A DNA stretch of 64,000 bases from JAKIYB01 sp964590255 (GCA_964590255.1 CAZPYA010000002.1:41916-105915), one strand, 5' to 3'. Counted from the first letter of the stretch, positions 1 through 8,223 are shown. Notes: generated by a model not told the origin, from the sequence alone. Made by a program: numbers and translations.

Positions 1-217
1 GGGGCAGGTACGACTGGCGCGCTACCCAGTCGCGTTCGTAGGTCCAGCTCAACCGGCCGTCGCCGGGCGCGCCCAGATATACCGCCACCATGCCTTCCTG
101 CAGGTTCTGCGGATAGTCGATATGCGGATAGAACAGGGTCATCAGCTCGCCGGCCCGCCCCAGCGTGACGAGCATGTGCGAATTCCCCAGCACGGCATTC
201 GGTTGATATACAGGCAT
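1..217 (-). CDS. Glycoside hydrolase family 15 (glucoamylase-like), N-terminal fragment
   Basis: Partial gene: it starts with ATG at 217 and runs off the left edge, leaving 72 residues. The visible N-terminus reads MPVYQPNAVLGNSHMLVTLG, then GELMTLFYPHIDYPQN and a tryptophan-rich strand. This resembles the N-terminal beta domain of bacterial and archaeal GH15 glucoamylase or glucodextranase proteins, which hydrolyse alpha-glucosidic bonds of starch, dextrin or glycogen. No signal peptide is visible, so a cytoplasmic role in storage-glucan or maltodextrin use is plausible. The catalytic glutamates lie outside the window, so the family call rests on the N-terminal pattern only. A different GH15-like activity, such as trehalase, remains possible. 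Confidence 0.72.
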   Translation of the reverse strand, partial: MPVYQPNAVLGNSHMLVTLGRAGELMTLFYPHIDYPQNLQEGMVAVYLGAPGDGRLSWTYERDWVARQSYLP

Positions 218-283
218 GCGTGATCCTTCTTGGGCTGTCGGCTATCGGCTGTCGGTGCCCGCGGACAGACTACAGCGTTTATG

Positions 284-754
284 TTACCACGTTATTGCGG
301 TCCAGCGCCGTAGCCAGGCCGGCGGCAGCGGGACGGATAGCACCCGGCCGAAGAGCGCGGTTACCGCGCCGGCGAAGGCCAGCACCCAGAGGATGCGCGA
401 CACCACCACCAGCACGTTGATGGCGACCAGGTCCTCCGGCAGGAGGTAGATGGGTTCGTGGGTGATGTATCGGCTGTGGATGACGGATACCTCATTCATG
501 AGTCCGGCGACTCCGCCCATCGTCGCCGCCACCCAGGCGCACCAGCCGCCCAGCAGCAGCAGTGCCACCGTTCCGGCGCACGCCGCCTGCAGGGCGGCGA
601 CGGCGAGGAAGGGACGGCGCCGGCAGGCCAGCGCCTGGGTGAGGCCGCCCAGCAGCATCGCCGGCACCGCAACGGGCACGAGCAGGAACAGCAGCGCCGC
701 CCATAGGCGTTCACCGATGAACGGCGCGCGGGGACGTGTCTTGGGTGCAGCCAC
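284..754 (-). CDS. Small multi-spanning membrane protein, function unknown
   Basis: 156 residues from a GTG start at 754, chosen because a GGAG motif lies about 8 bases upstream on the minus strand. After a basic N-terminus (PKTRPRAP) there are three to four hydrophobic segments: about residues 17-40, 48-85 (probably two helices) and 108-135. The loop between them contains acidic residues. No catalytic or transport signature is recognisable. It sits upstream of the GH15 gene on the same strand with a 66-base gap and could be co-transcribed with it. It may also be an unrelated orphan. Confidence 0.55.
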   Translation of the reverse strand: MAAPKTRPRAPFIGERLWAALLFLLVPVAVPAMLLGGLTQALACRRRPFLAVAALQAACAGTVALLLLGGWCAWVAATMGGVAGLMNEVSVIHSRYITHEPIYLLPEDLVAINVLVVVSRILWVLAFAGAVTALFGRVLSVPLPPAWLRRWTAITW

Positions 755-948
755 GAGTAGACTCCTTCATCTTCGGGTACTGGAATAGGGTCACTGACAC
801 CGCAACCTACCCGTTTTCTCCTTCGGATATGCATGCCGGGCTGGTGAGCGGCGGGCGGTTGTGAGGGCAAGCGAAGACTGCATGTCGGAGAAATCGACAG
901 GCCGGGGGGGAAGAATATTGCAATTTACATCACTTTCCTCATGCGCTC

Positions 949-978
949 TTGGACGAGTGCGGCAAATTGTGGTATATA
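949..978 (+). promoter_or_regulatory. Sigma-70-like promoter for the mglA module
   Basis: In the gene-free stretch 755-1143 a good promoter match is seen: TTGGAC at 949-954, an 18-base spacer, and TATATA at 973-978 preceded by TGG (extended -10). It would give a leader of about 160 nt for the gene at 1144. The rest of 755-1143 shows no convincing gene; short reading frames on both strands there lack ribosome binding sites. Confidence 0.5.
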
Positions 979-1143
979 TGTTATGGATTGTCTGAACGCT
1001 GTCGATTCGCCTGTGGGATTGGCAGCCGCCCGTATCGCATCCTGACCCTGTGCCCCCGGGGTGATGCCCGGGCAGTGTTTTCATTCAGAGAGATCGACGC
1101 CTGGTCCGGCACTAGGCCGGCGGGGCGGAGCGAAGGACGGTTC

Positions 1144-2184
1144 ATGGCAGCATCAACGCATACCGCTGAGCAAGAACCCATTTTCGGCGTTATCCAGGGG
1201 TTCAGTTTGGGCACGCTGCTGCTGCTGAGCCCGCTGCTGGCGGTGATGCTGGACAAGTTCCAGCTCATCGACATGGTCAGCAAGACGGTGCCGGCAGCGA
1301 GCCTCGGCACGTTTAGCGGCATTCTCTGGTTGGTAGAAGCAGCGGTCTACGCCATCATCGCCGGCGTCATGGCCCGGCACGTGCTCATCGCACTCGCCGG
1401 CCCGGTGCTGGGGGTGATGCTCCGCTTCATCATCAGTCTGCTCATCGGCGTTATTATCAGCACGCAGAACACTCAGGAGTTGGATAAAACCCTGCAGGGG
1501 ATGGACGGCGCGTCGTGGGGGTTCCGCCTGCTCGCTATTCTCATGACCTGCGCCATCTTCTTCTTCCCCTTGCGCCGGCTCTTTCAGACCGGCTTTGGGA
1601 TGATGGCCGGACCGGCGGCGCCGGTCAATTCGTCGCGGTCGAAGCAATTCTCCTTCGCGAACAAGGCACCGCGCACCGGGCACTACCAGATCGTGCGCTC
1701 GTCGACGCCGGCGCCGTCCGCCACCGCGGCCGCGCCGTCCGCCACGCCGTCCACCGCGCCGTCGGCCTCGCGGCACTCGGTGCTCACCCCGCCGGAGAAT
1801 TTCGTACCGGTCATCCCGCGCGATAATGTCTTCGGCACGGTGTCGGTGCCCGCGGCGGTAGTGCTCGCCTCGGTGCCGGAAGCGGCGCCGTTCCTGGAAG
1901 CGGACAAGCCGGTGACGATCCACCTGGCCTACCTGGTGCCGCAGTTGTCGCGCTGCACCGCCTGGCTGTTGTGGCAGCAGATTTTCAGCGCTCCCGGCGG
2001 AGGCGGCGCCCGCGCGTTGGGCGAACAGGCCGACGCCGGCGTGCGTGACCGCTGGGTGAAGATTTCGCCGAAATTCTTTATCACCCAGGTACCGCAGGAG
2101 TATTACCAGATGCAACGCATCCCGCCGGCGTGGATGCGCCTGGCCGAAGTGCCGCAGGAGAGCCAATTCAACAACGAGGAGTAA
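1144..2184 (+). CDS. Membrane protein at the head of an MglA/Roadblock module
   Basis: 346 residues from ATG 1144, selected over an upstream in-frame start because GAAGGA lies just before it and the protein then begins in a normal cytoplasmic tail. Residues about 20-150 hold four hydrophobic helices. These are followed by a basic stretch and an Ala/Pro/Ser-rich linker (about 180-220), then a soluble C-terminal domain of about 120 residues rich in Val, Pro and aromatic residues. The family is not recognised. It precedes mglA, a Roadblock/LC7 gene and a DUF4388 gene on the same strand with short gaps. This suggests, by context only, a membrane anchor or receptor for the small GTPase system. Confidence 0.6.
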   Translation: MAASTHTAEQEPIFGVIQGFSLGTLLLLSPLLAVMLDKFQLIDMVSKTVPAASLGTFSGILWLVEAAVYAIIAGVMARHVLIALAGPVLGVMLRFIISLLIGVIISTQNTQELDKTLQGMDGASWGFRLLAILMTCAIFFFPLRRLFQTGFGMMAGPAAPVNSSRSKQFSFANKAPRTGHYQIVRSSTPAPSATAAAPSATPSTAPSASRHSVLTPPENFVPVIPRDNVFGTVSVPAAVVLASVPEAAPFLEADKPVTIHLAYLVPQLSRCTAWLLWQQIFSAPGGGGARALGEQADAGVRDRWVKISPKFFITQVPQEYYQMQRIPPAWMRLAEVPQESQFNNEE

Positions 2185-2297
2185 CCTTCCGGGCGCGGCG
2201 ATGTGCCGCATGACGGGAGAGCCGTTTATGGGGCCCCCCGGCGCGGCCGCGGGACGCATGGATTCGCCCGAATGTCTCACGCGAAACGTGGAGCAGC

Positions 2298-2900
2298 ATG
2301 GCATCGATAAATTATGCGACGAGAGAAATCAACTGCAAGTTGGTCTATTATGGACCGGGCCTCTGTGGGAAAACCACGAACCTGCAGTACCTGCACCAGC
2401 ACCTGAACCGCGGGCGTCGCGGCGAGATGGTGTCGCTGGCCACCCCGGGCGAGCGCACGCTCTACTTCGATTTCTTGCCGGTGGAACTGGCGGAGATCAA
2501 CGGGTTCAAGGTGAAGTTCGGCCTGTATACCGTGCCCGGGCAGGTGCTCTACAACGCCACCCGCAAGCTGGTGCTGCGCGGGGCGGACGGCGTGGTCTTC
2601 GTTGCCGATTCGCAGTGGGACGTGATGCAGGAGAATCTGGACAGTTGGCAGAATTTGCAAGACAACCTGTCGGGGTACAACGTCCACCTCGAGGATCTGC
2701 CGTACGTCTTCCAGTATAATAAACGCGACCTGACCGATGTGGCGCCCGTGTGGTATATGGAATATCTCCTCAATGCCCGGGGCGTGCCATATTACGAGGC
2801 TGTCGCCCTGGACGGGCGCGGCGTATTCACGACATTGAGCATGCTTTGTCGATTCGTCATTCGCGACCTGGTCCATCGATTCGAGACCGGCGCGTTTTAA
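2298..2900 (+). CDS. mglA: MglA-type small Ras-like GTPase
   Basis: 200 residues. The P-loop is at residues 19-28 (GPGLCGKTTN). A switch region reads ATPGERTLYFDFLP, with the conserved Thr and the family-typical LPVEL. The G3 equivalent is TVPGQVLYNATRKLVLRGAD, and the guanine-specificity motif NKRDL lies near residue 143. These match MglA, which cycles between GTP and GDP states to set cell polarity and control type IV pili or gliding in Myxococcus and Thermus. The immediately following Roadblock/LC7 gene is the expected MglB-like partner. Length (about 195-200) is normal for the family. The ATG is preceded by GTGGAGCAGC, which supplies a GGAG. Confidence 0.92.
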   Translation: MASINYATREINCKLVYYGPGLCGKTTNLQYLHQHLNRGRRGEMVSLATPGERTLYFDFLPVELAEINGFKVKFGLYTVPGQVLYNATRKLVLRGADGVVFVADSQWDVMQENLDSWQNLQDNLSGYNVHLEDLPYVFQYNKRDLTDVAPVWYMEYLLNARGVPYYEAVALDGRGVFTTLSMLCRFVIRDLVHRFETGAF

Positions 2901-2915
2901 CAAAAGGGGCTAGCC

Positions 2916-3350
2916 GTGGATTTTCGCGATCTGATTCTGGGCGAGGATGACGGAACCATGCTGGAGCAGTGCCTGGGCCGCTTCATCCAGGACACCGGCG
3001 TGCGCGTGGCCATCCTCATGGGGCGGGACGGGCATATGCTCAGCCGCCAGGGAGACCCGCGGGAGATGGATATGGAAAGCCTGTGCGCGCTGTCCGTGGG
3101 CGCATATGCGTCCTCAGAGGCGCTGGCGCGGCTGGCCGGGGAAGAGAACTTCAACTCCATCTTCCATCAGGGCGTGCGCAGCAACGTCTATATCTCGCAG
3201 GTTGGTGAATCGCACCTGCTGCTGACACTGTTCGACTACAACGCCAGCGCGCCGTTGGTGCGCCTACAGGCAAAAGTGACAGCGGAAGCGATCGTCCATA
3301 TCCTCGACCGCGCATATAATAAAACCCGCGCCATCCGCGCACACGCATAG
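2916..3350 (+). CDS. Roadblock/LC7 domain protein, MglB-like
   Basis: 144 residues from GTG 2916, with AAAGGGG just upstream and only 15 bases after mglA. The protein shows the alpha-beta pattern of the Roadblock/LC7 fold: an N-terminal helix (DDGTMLEQCLGRFIQDTG), a strand VRVAILMGRDGHMLSRQG, a long helix with SLCALSVGAYASSEALARLAG, and the paired strands SNVYISQVGESHLLLTLFD. Proteins of this type (MglB) bind MglA-like GTPases and stimulate GTP hydrolysis or act as scaffolds. Tight linkage to mglA supports the pairing. The C-terminus is basic. The GAP activity itself is inferred from the family. Confidence 0.8.
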   Translation: MDFRDLILGEDDGTMLEQCLGRFIQDTGVRVAILMGRDGHMLSRQGDPREMDMESLCALSVGAYASSEALARLAGEENFNSIFHQGVRSNVYISQVGESHLLLTLFDYNASAPLVRLQAKVTAEAIVHILDRAYNKTRAIRAHA

Positions 3351-3472
3351 GCGGGATGGACGGCGGCGGCGCGGCACCCCGCGCCGGACACGCGCGCGGG
3401 GCGACGGCAACCGTCGCCCCGATGCTGTGTGTAAACGATGACTCGGCGAGACATCAGGAGCGACACCGGATT

Positions 3473-4402
3473 ATGGCTGTCAAGGGTACCTTTAAAGATA
3501 TTGCCTTCGTGGAGCTGCTCATGCTCATGGAGCAGGCGCAGAAGACCGGTCGCCTGGAAGTGACCATCGATCGCCGATGGGCGATGGTCATCTTTCAGGA
3601 CGGGCAAGTCTGGCACGTCGAGCCGCGCGGCTTCCGCGGCGCGTCGCCGGAGGAAGTCATCTTCGAGATGATCGCCTCCACTGACGGCAACTTCGTCTTC
3701 CAGCGCCTGCACGTATTGCCCTCGCTGGAGCGCACTGTGCATACGAGCACCGAGGGTCTCATCCTGGAAGGCACCAAGCGCCTGGATGACGCCGCCGCCG
3801 CCGCCGACTCGCTGTCCGATACCAAGCAGCTCGAACAGGTGCCGCGCTTCCTGCCCGGCGCCGAAGCGAAGGTGCGCTACGTGCCGCAAAAGACCAAGCA
3901 GGTGCTCATGGTCATCGACGGCAAGCGCACGTTGAAACAGGTGGTGCAGTTCAGCCAGATGGACCCGGTGGACGTCTCAGCGGTTATCAACGAGATGATC
4001 GAGAAGCACGTCATTGAAATGGTGGAAATCGAATTGGTGCCGGAAGGCCAGGACGACCACGTCCACGCCCACGTGGCACAGCCGGCCCAGACGTCCGTGC
4101 CGCCCCCGCCGGTGGCCGCGCCGGAGCCGCCGCCGCAATTGACCATCACCCCGGCCGCGCCGGCCCCGCCGCCGATTGCGGCGCCCACGCCCGTCGCCGC
4201 GTCCGGCGCCCCCGCGCTGCGCATTAAGCCCGGCTCCGAAGGCAACCTGCGCTTCATGCCGCAGAAGGTCAAGCGCCTGCTGGGTGCCATCGACGGCCAG
4301 CGTGGCGTGGAAGACGTCATCGCCGTCTGCGACATCGATCACGAAGAAGCGATAAAAATCATCCACGACCTCACCGCCCAGGGCGTGCTGGAAGTGAGCT
4401 AA
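3473..4402 (+). CDS. DUF4388-type (PATAN-like) regulatory protein
   Basis: 309 residues from ATG 3473. The longer in-frame start at 3356 would add a low-complexity tail and is disfavoured. The N-terminal about 110 residues (MAVKGTFKDIAFVELLMLME, QKTGRLEV, VIFQDGQVWHVE) match the DUF4388/PATAN pattern, which is common next to GTPase and two-component signalling genes. Two copies of a winged-helix-like module follow, each opening with a similar phrase (VRYVPQKTKQVLMVIDGKRT near 140 and LRFMPQKVKRLLGAIDGQRG near 255). A Pro/Ala-rich linker (about 205-250) separates them. It lies 122 bases after the Roadblock gene and is probably in the same operon. The role in polarity signalling is inferred from neighbours. 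Confidence 0.7.
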   Translation: MAVKGTFKDIAFVELLMLMEQAQKTGRLEVTIDRRWAMVIFQDGQVWHVEPRGFRGASPEEVIFEMIASTDGNFVFQRLHVLPSLERTVHTSTEGLILEGTKRLDDAAAAADSLSDTKQLEQVPRFLPGAEAKVRYVPQKTKQVLMVIDGKRTLKQVVQFSQMDPVDVSAVINEMIEKHVIEMVEIELVPEGQDDHVHAHVAQPAQTSVPPPPVAAPEPPPQLTITPAAPAPPPIAAPTPVAASGAPALRIKPGSEGNLRFMPQKVKRLLGAIDGQRGVEDVIAVCDIDHEEAIKIIHDLTAQGVLEVS

Positions 4403-4441
4403 AGGTAGGGGACAGGGGATAGGGATTAGGAATAGGGGCCG
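4403..4441 (+). repeat. G-rich degenerate repeat, left of orphan gene
   Basis: Runs of three to four Gs separated by ATA, ATT or ACA triplets (GGGGACAGGGGATAGGGATT and onward) start at the stop codon of the DUF4388 gene. A C-rich counterpart lies at about 4798-4832 on the far side of the next gene, so the two form a loose inverted repeat around it. The G tracts could form a quadruplex in the non-coding RNA. Confidence 0.6.
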
Positions 4442-4484
4442 GGGCATGCAGCCCCGGCCTTCTGAATTTCGTGGAGGCATTCGT

Positions 4485-4790
4485 ATGCAATTCACGCTTT
4501 GGTTGGAATTTGAACACTGGTTACCCAGAGCGGACGATGATCCTACTAACGATTTTTTCAATATGATTCTCGAATTTGCTGATGGCCGAACTATCGGCTT
4601 CACCGTGTGTACGATACGGTATTATCGTGATCACATCCAGGAAATACTGCATCAACTCCAGGAGAGTGTCGATCAGCATGGCTATGCGATGACGTTTGAC
4701 TTGATCGTTGAAAAAATGGAACGGGCCTATCTAGAGGAGTTGGTGATGCGCCTGGTTAGCGAAAATAAACTGCCTACAATCTCGATGTAG
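4485..4790 (+). CDS. Small orphan protein of lower GC content
   Basis: 101 residues from ATG 4485, which has GGAGG nine bases upstream; an in-frame ATG at 4446 is less well placed. The protein is acidic and aromatic (FTLWLEFEHWLP, then FADGRTIGFTVCTIRYY, EILHQLQESVDQHG, ending with a predicted helix EKMERAYLEELVMRLV). The size and alternating alpha-beta pattern recall small immunity-type or antitoxin proteins, but no family is recognised. Codon usage is visibly AT-richer than its neighbours. It is bracketed by G-rich/C-rich repeats and carries its own terminator-like hairpin, which suggests a separately acquired cassette. Confidence 0.6.
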   Translation: MQFTLWLEFEHWLPRADDDPTNDFFNMILEFADGRTIGFTVCTIRYYRDHIQEILHQLQESVDQHGYAMTFDLIVEKMERAYLEELVMRLVSENKLPTISM

Positions 4791-4796
4791 GCAGTT
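4768..4796 (+). terminator. Hairpin overlapping the stop of the orphan gene
   Basis: AACTGCCTAC at 4768-4777 pairs with GTAGGCAGTT at 4787-4796 around a 9-base loop; the stop codon lies in the hairpin. It is followed by TCCC and not by a long T run, so it is a weak intrinsic terminator at best. Confidence 0.5.
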
Positions 4797-4797
4797 C

Positions 4798-4832
4798 CCT
4801 CACCCCTAATCCCTCACCCCTATTCCCTCGTC
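4798..4832 (+). repeat. C-rich degenerate repeat, right of orphan gene
   Basis: Three CCCT units with AATC or ATTC between them (CCTCACCCCTAATCCCTCAC and onward). It is the reverse-complement counterpart of the G-rich repeat at 4403-4441. Confidence 0.6.
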
Positions 4833-4839
4833 CAGCCCC

Positions 4840-4868
4840 TTGCTTGATTTGCGTAAATGCGGTAATTT
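4840..4868 (+). promoter_or_regulatory. Promoter for the fucose isomerase-like gene
   Basis: TTGCTT at 4840-4845, 17-base spacer, TAATTT at 4863-4868, about 40 bases before the start codon at 4909. Confidence 0.5.
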
Positions 4869-4908
4869 TACAGGTATCCAATCCCATGTTGAGAAGGGGA
4901 GAACAACC

Positions 4909-6621
4909 ATGTCCCATGCGACCCGTTTACCCGATGTTTCCGAGCTGACGCCCGCCGTGGTCACCTTCGGCGTATGCGCCGCGGGCGACCCGCGCATCGA
5001 TCAGGCCTCACGCGAGCGCACGGTGAACATCGTGCGCACCATCGCCGATATCATCGCTGCCAACGTCTCCATGCCCGACGGCCGTCCGGTGCGGGTGGTG
5101 TGGACGCCGCTGCTCATCGACGGCGAGAAGCAGGCCGACCTGGTGGCGCAGCAGTTCAAGGCCGCCGGCGTGGACGCCATCGTCTGTACGCCGGACACCT
5201 GGGCCTACCCGCAGTTGTCGCTTATCAGCCTGCTGGCGCACTTCCCGGCAGATATCCCGGTGAATATCACCTGCGGCAACAGCGCCCCGAAGCCGGGCGT
5301 GGTCTTCGCCCACGCAGTGAACGGCGCGCTGGCGCAGAGCGGCAGGCTGACCCACCTGAACGTGGGCACCTGGCCGGACACCGGCAGCGACCCGCAGCCC
5401 ACCGCCGAGACGGTGCGGGCGCTGGTGGACTGGTGCTACGCCGCCCTCACCACCGTCGGCCTCAAAGGCCGCCGCGTGGTCGTCTTCGGGCACGATTCGA
5501 TGGGCATGGAAACCGCCCTCGCCCACATCCTGCCCACCCGCCACACCTTCGGCTTGGAAATCACCCGCCTCGACATGAAGCTCCTCGCCGATATGCTGGC
5601 GAAGGGTTCGTATGATAAGAAAGAACTGGCCGAGCTACGCGCCTGGGTGGATACGCGCATCGGCCGCCGCCTGGACCTGTCGACGGACGGCGCCTCCGAG
5701 CGCTTCAACCAGTCGCTGGCAATGTATCTGATCATGCGCGACCTGCTGCACGATTTGAATGCGGTGGGCGGCGGCTTCATGAACCAGCTCGAGTGGGGCA
5801 GCGACCTGCGCGCCATCCCGCTGCCGATCTGCGATCTGGCCGAATCGCTGCTGAACTCCACCTTCGACCATAACGGCCCGAAGGCCGCGCTGCCCTTTGC
5901 TACCGAAGCGGACGTGCAAGGGCTGCTGACTATGCTGGCCAGCAACTGGCTCTCCGGCGGCAACCCGCCGCTCTTCATGGACTTCCGCAAGGTGTGGCCG
6001 GCCGAGGAGCTGAAGAAGCTGGCCGACAGCCTGGGCGTCAGCTACAGCGCCGACGACACCTGGGCGCAGCGCGGCATCGTCGACGGCGACAATTCCGGCT
6101 CCGCCAGCCTCAACTGGGCGGCTATGCCGGGTGCGTCGGTCGAGGAGATCATGAATAACGTGAGCCTGCCCGGCGCCGAGCTGTTCTACTTCCCCGGCGG
6201 CGGCAATAGCGTCACCTTCATCTCGCCCGGCGGCATCCAGGGCATCGCCGCCCGGCTGGCCTACAGTCAGGTCAGCGGCATGTTCAGCATGATCTGGGAC
6301 GAGGCCTGCTCGGTGGACCTGCCGGCAAAACTGGCCGACGCCGTGGCGAACAGCTCCAACGTCACCTGGCCGCACACCTGGGTGGTGCCCAAATACGCCA
6401 CCATGACCGAGTACAAGCAGTACGCGCCGGCCAACCACTTCCACATGATCTGGGACCTGCCCGTCGCCCGCCTGCAGACGTGGATGGACCTCACCAACGT
6501 CCTCTCAGTCGCCCCATGGCAGGCGCGCCCCAGCTTCATCGAAGGCGTCGACCGCCCGCTGCCGCTGCTCTACCTGCTCAACGGCGGCGAAAACACCACG
6601 AAACTCGCCCGCGCGAAATAA
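4909..6621 (+). CDS. fucI: L-fucose isomerase-like ketol isomerase
   Basis: 570 residues from ATG 4909, preceded by GAAGGGGAGA; L-fucose isomerases are usually about 590. The chain has the three-part FucI/AraA fold pattern: an N-terminal Rossmann-like part with VTFGVCAAGDPRID, a middle part with KGRRVVVFGHDSMGMETA, and a C-terminal part with ELFYFPGGGNSVTFISPGG and WPHTWVVPKY. These enzymes interconvert L-fucose and L-fuculose (or D-arabinose and D-ribulose) using Mn2+ held by Glu, Asp and His; candidates are the Glu in NQLEWGSDLRA, the Asp in DFRKVW and the His in ANHFHMIWD. No fuculose kinase or aldolase gene is adjacent, so the true sugar substrate is uncertain. Confidence 0.75.
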   Translation: MSHATRLPDVSELTPAVVTFGVCAAGDPRIDQASRERTVNIVRTIADIIAANVSMPDGRPVRVVWTPLLIDGEKQADLVAQQFKAAGVDAIVCTPDTWAYPQLSLISLLAHFPADIPVNITCGNSAPKPGVVFAHAVNGALAQSGRLTHLNVGTWPDTGSDPQPTAETVRALVDWCYAALTTVGLKGRRVVVFGHDSMGMETALAHILPTRHTFGLEITRLDMKLLADMLAKGSYDKKELAELRAWVDTRIGRRLDLSTDGASERFNQSLAMYLIMRDLLHDLNAVGGGFMNQLEWGSDLRAIPLPICDLAESLLNSTFDHNGPKAALPFATEADVQGLLTMLASNWLSGGNPPLFMDFRKVWPAEELKKLADSLGVSYSADDTWAQRGIVDGDNSGSASLNWAAMPGASVEEIMNNVSLPGAELFYFPGGGNSVTFISPGGIQGIAARLAYSQVSGMFSMIWDEACSVDLPAKLADAVANSSNVTWPHTWVVPKYATMTEYKQYAPANHFHMIWDLPVARLQTWMDLTNVLSVAPWQARPSFIEGVDRPLPLLYLLNGGENTTKLARAK

Positions 6622-6787
6622 CGCTGGAAACGGCAAGGGAACGACAACGTGCCGCTCGTCGGGTTATCCGGCGGGCGGCACGGGCGTTGGTGGGATGGAC
6701 ATGCGCGTGGGATGGCGTGGGTGTTGCGCGCAGGCAGGGGGCCTGTGTCGGCTCACGGGTGTGGCGGGACGGCGCAGTATATGCAGT

Positions 6788-6892
6788 TTACAACACGACG
6801 CCGAACATCAAAATGCCGATGGCCACGAAAGCGGCGACAAAACCCAGGGCGTGCAGTGCTCCGCGGACGAGATATTGATTGGTGTGTGACAT
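6788..6892 (-). CDS. 34-residue single-pass membrane protein
   Basis: A very short gene starting with ATG at 6892 (MSHTNQYLVRGALHALGFVA, then AFVAIGILMFGVVL). Residues about 12-34 form one hydrophobic helix that runs to the C-terminus. Expression is strongly supported: GAGGGAGG lies seven bases upstream, and a near-consensus promoter (6926-6954) sits just before it. No homologue is recognised. The architecture is that of small membrane regulators or subunits. It stands alone between the fucI-like gene and the divergent GYF-domain gene. Confidence 0.75.
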   Translation of the reverse strand: MSHTNQYLVRGALHALGFVAAFVAIGILMFGVVL

Positions 6893-6925
6893 CGTCGGCC
6901 TCCCTCGGTAAATTAACGATAATTC

Positions 6926-6954
6926 ATTATACGACAAAAACAGTCGCATTGCAA
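6926..6954 (-). promoter_or_regulatory. Strong promoter for the 34-residue protein
   Basis: On the minus strand TTGCAA (6954-6949), a 17-base spacer, and a perfect TATAAT (6931-6926); the predicted leader is about 27 nt and carries the GAGGGAGG ribosome binding site. The remaining non-coding DNA around it (6622-6787 and 6955-7133) shows no further gene. Confidence 0.75.
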
Positions 6955-7133
6955 GGGCCAGTTGCAAGAAAGTGGGGAAAATCGTACGGCGAATGAGCGG
7001 TGACTGTTGCGTGTAGATGATAATACCAGTTATATCTCTATTTGTCCAGACGGTCAACCGAATTTCGGGCGACGGCAGGAGAAAGCAGCCGGACGATGAA
7101 ATAATAGGCAAATTCAGCAGGGAGGTAGCCGCG

Positions 7134-8219
7134 ATGGCGTTTGAACAGGTACGCGTCCGCCTGACAAGCGGGCAAGAGTATGGACCGGTGTCCTGGAGCA
7201 TGCTGCTGCAGTGGCGGCAGGAAGGCCGCGTGCCCGACGACGCCGCGCTGGTCGACGCCGCCACCGGCGAGGCGCGCGCGGTAGCCGCCTTCGCGGAACT
7301 TGCCCCCCAGATGGTCCCGCAGCCGGTGCCCCAGGCCGCCGCGCCGCAGCCCGATCCGTATGCTCAGCCGCAGCCCGATCCCACCGCCCAGCCGCAAGCC
7401 GTGCCATATGTGACGTCGATGGTGCCCCCGACCCCAACCATGATCGCGCAGGGCGGCCAGTGGTACCACGGCGCCAACACGCCCCCCGACGCCTCATTTA
7501 GCACGGTCTTCGACTACGGATGGAAGGCTCTTGGCCGCCAGTACTGGTTGGCCGTGGGCGGTGGAGTTATCTATATTCTCATCGCCATGGCCATCGGCGG
7601 CACCATCGGTGGGATTGCCGCCGCAATATCGGTACCCTTTCTGGATACCATCATCCTGGGTTTTCTCATGCCCCCTCTCGTCGGCGGCATTATGCGCTTT
7701 TACCTGAATATCTATCGCGGCACCAATGCACAGCTCGGTGACCTGTTCAGCGGGTTTACGGAATATCCGAAATGGCTGGGCGTCTACTGGCTCCTCTATC
7801 TCGTCTCGCTCCTCACCATGGTGCCGATGCTGTTCTTCGGATTCGCCGGCATGCTCCCCATGTTGATGGGTGGCCGACCGGACCCGAGCGCCATGATGGT
7901 GCTGCTCGGACAAATGTCGGCTGGTATCCTGATCTCTACGGTCTTCATGCTGATTGTCTTTTCGCGCCTGGCGTTTGTCTACCCACTGGTCGTCGAGGGG
8001 AATAGCGTGTTTGATGCCTTCGCCGTCAGCAACCGGATGGCGCATGGGCGCATGCTCTATATCATCGGCATGTATCTTCTGCTCGGTTTGATCGCCGCCG
8101 TGGGGGTACTGGGCTGTGGCATCGGCATGCTCTTCACCGCGCCCATCAGTGTCATGGTCTTTTGCAGTCTATACTGCGCTATTCGCAACGAAGCGCGTAT
8201 CGAGCAGCCGATGGGGTAA
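7134..8219 (+). CDS. GYF_2-domain integral membrane protein
   Basis: 361 residues from ATG 7134, which follows GGGAGG by about seven bases; an in-frame ATG at 7017 lacks a ribosome binding site. Residues 1-60 look like a GYF_2 adaptor domain (VRVRLTSGQEYGPVSW, LLQWRQEGRVPDDAALVD). A Pro/Gln-rich linker (about 60-110) follows, with repeats of the type QPDPxAQPQ. The C-terminal 230 residues hold about five to six membrane helices, including a Gly-rich IGGTIGGIAAA segment. Such proteins are thought to present a GYF peptide-binding domain at the membrane. The exact role is unknown. A decayed copy of the GYF part follows at 8224. Confidence 0.65.
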   Translation: MAFEQVRVRLTSGQEYGPVSWSMLLQWRQEGRVPDDAALVDAATGEARAVAAFAELAPQMVPQPVPQAAAPQPDPYAQPQPDPTAQPQAVPYVTSMVPPTPTMIAQGGQWYHGANTPPDASFSTVFDYGWKALGRQYWLAVGGGVIYILIAMAIGGTIGGIAAAISVPFLDTIILGFLMPPLVGGIMRFYLNIYRGTNAQLGDLFSGFTEYPKWLGVYWLLYLVSLLTMVPMLFFGFAGMLPMLMGGRPDPSAMMVLLGQMSAGILISTVFMLIVFSRLAFVYPLVVEGNSVFDAFAVSNRMAHGRMLYIIGMYLLLGLIAAVGVLGCGIGMLFTAPISVMVFCSLYCAIRNEARIEQPMG

Positions 8220-8223
8220 GGCC

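Noticed and set aside
791..1084. 97-codon frame on the minus strand in the 755-1143 gap
   Set aside because: No ribosome binding site, no recognisable fold, and it overlaps a good plus-strand promoter.
1153..2304. 383-codon open frame antisense to the module membrane gene
   Set aside because: Arg/His-rich composition without hydrophobic or domain structure.
6649..6996. 115-codon plus-strand frame after the fucI-like gene
   Set aside because: Low-complexity Gly/Arg composition and overlap with a well-supported small gene and promoter on the other strand.
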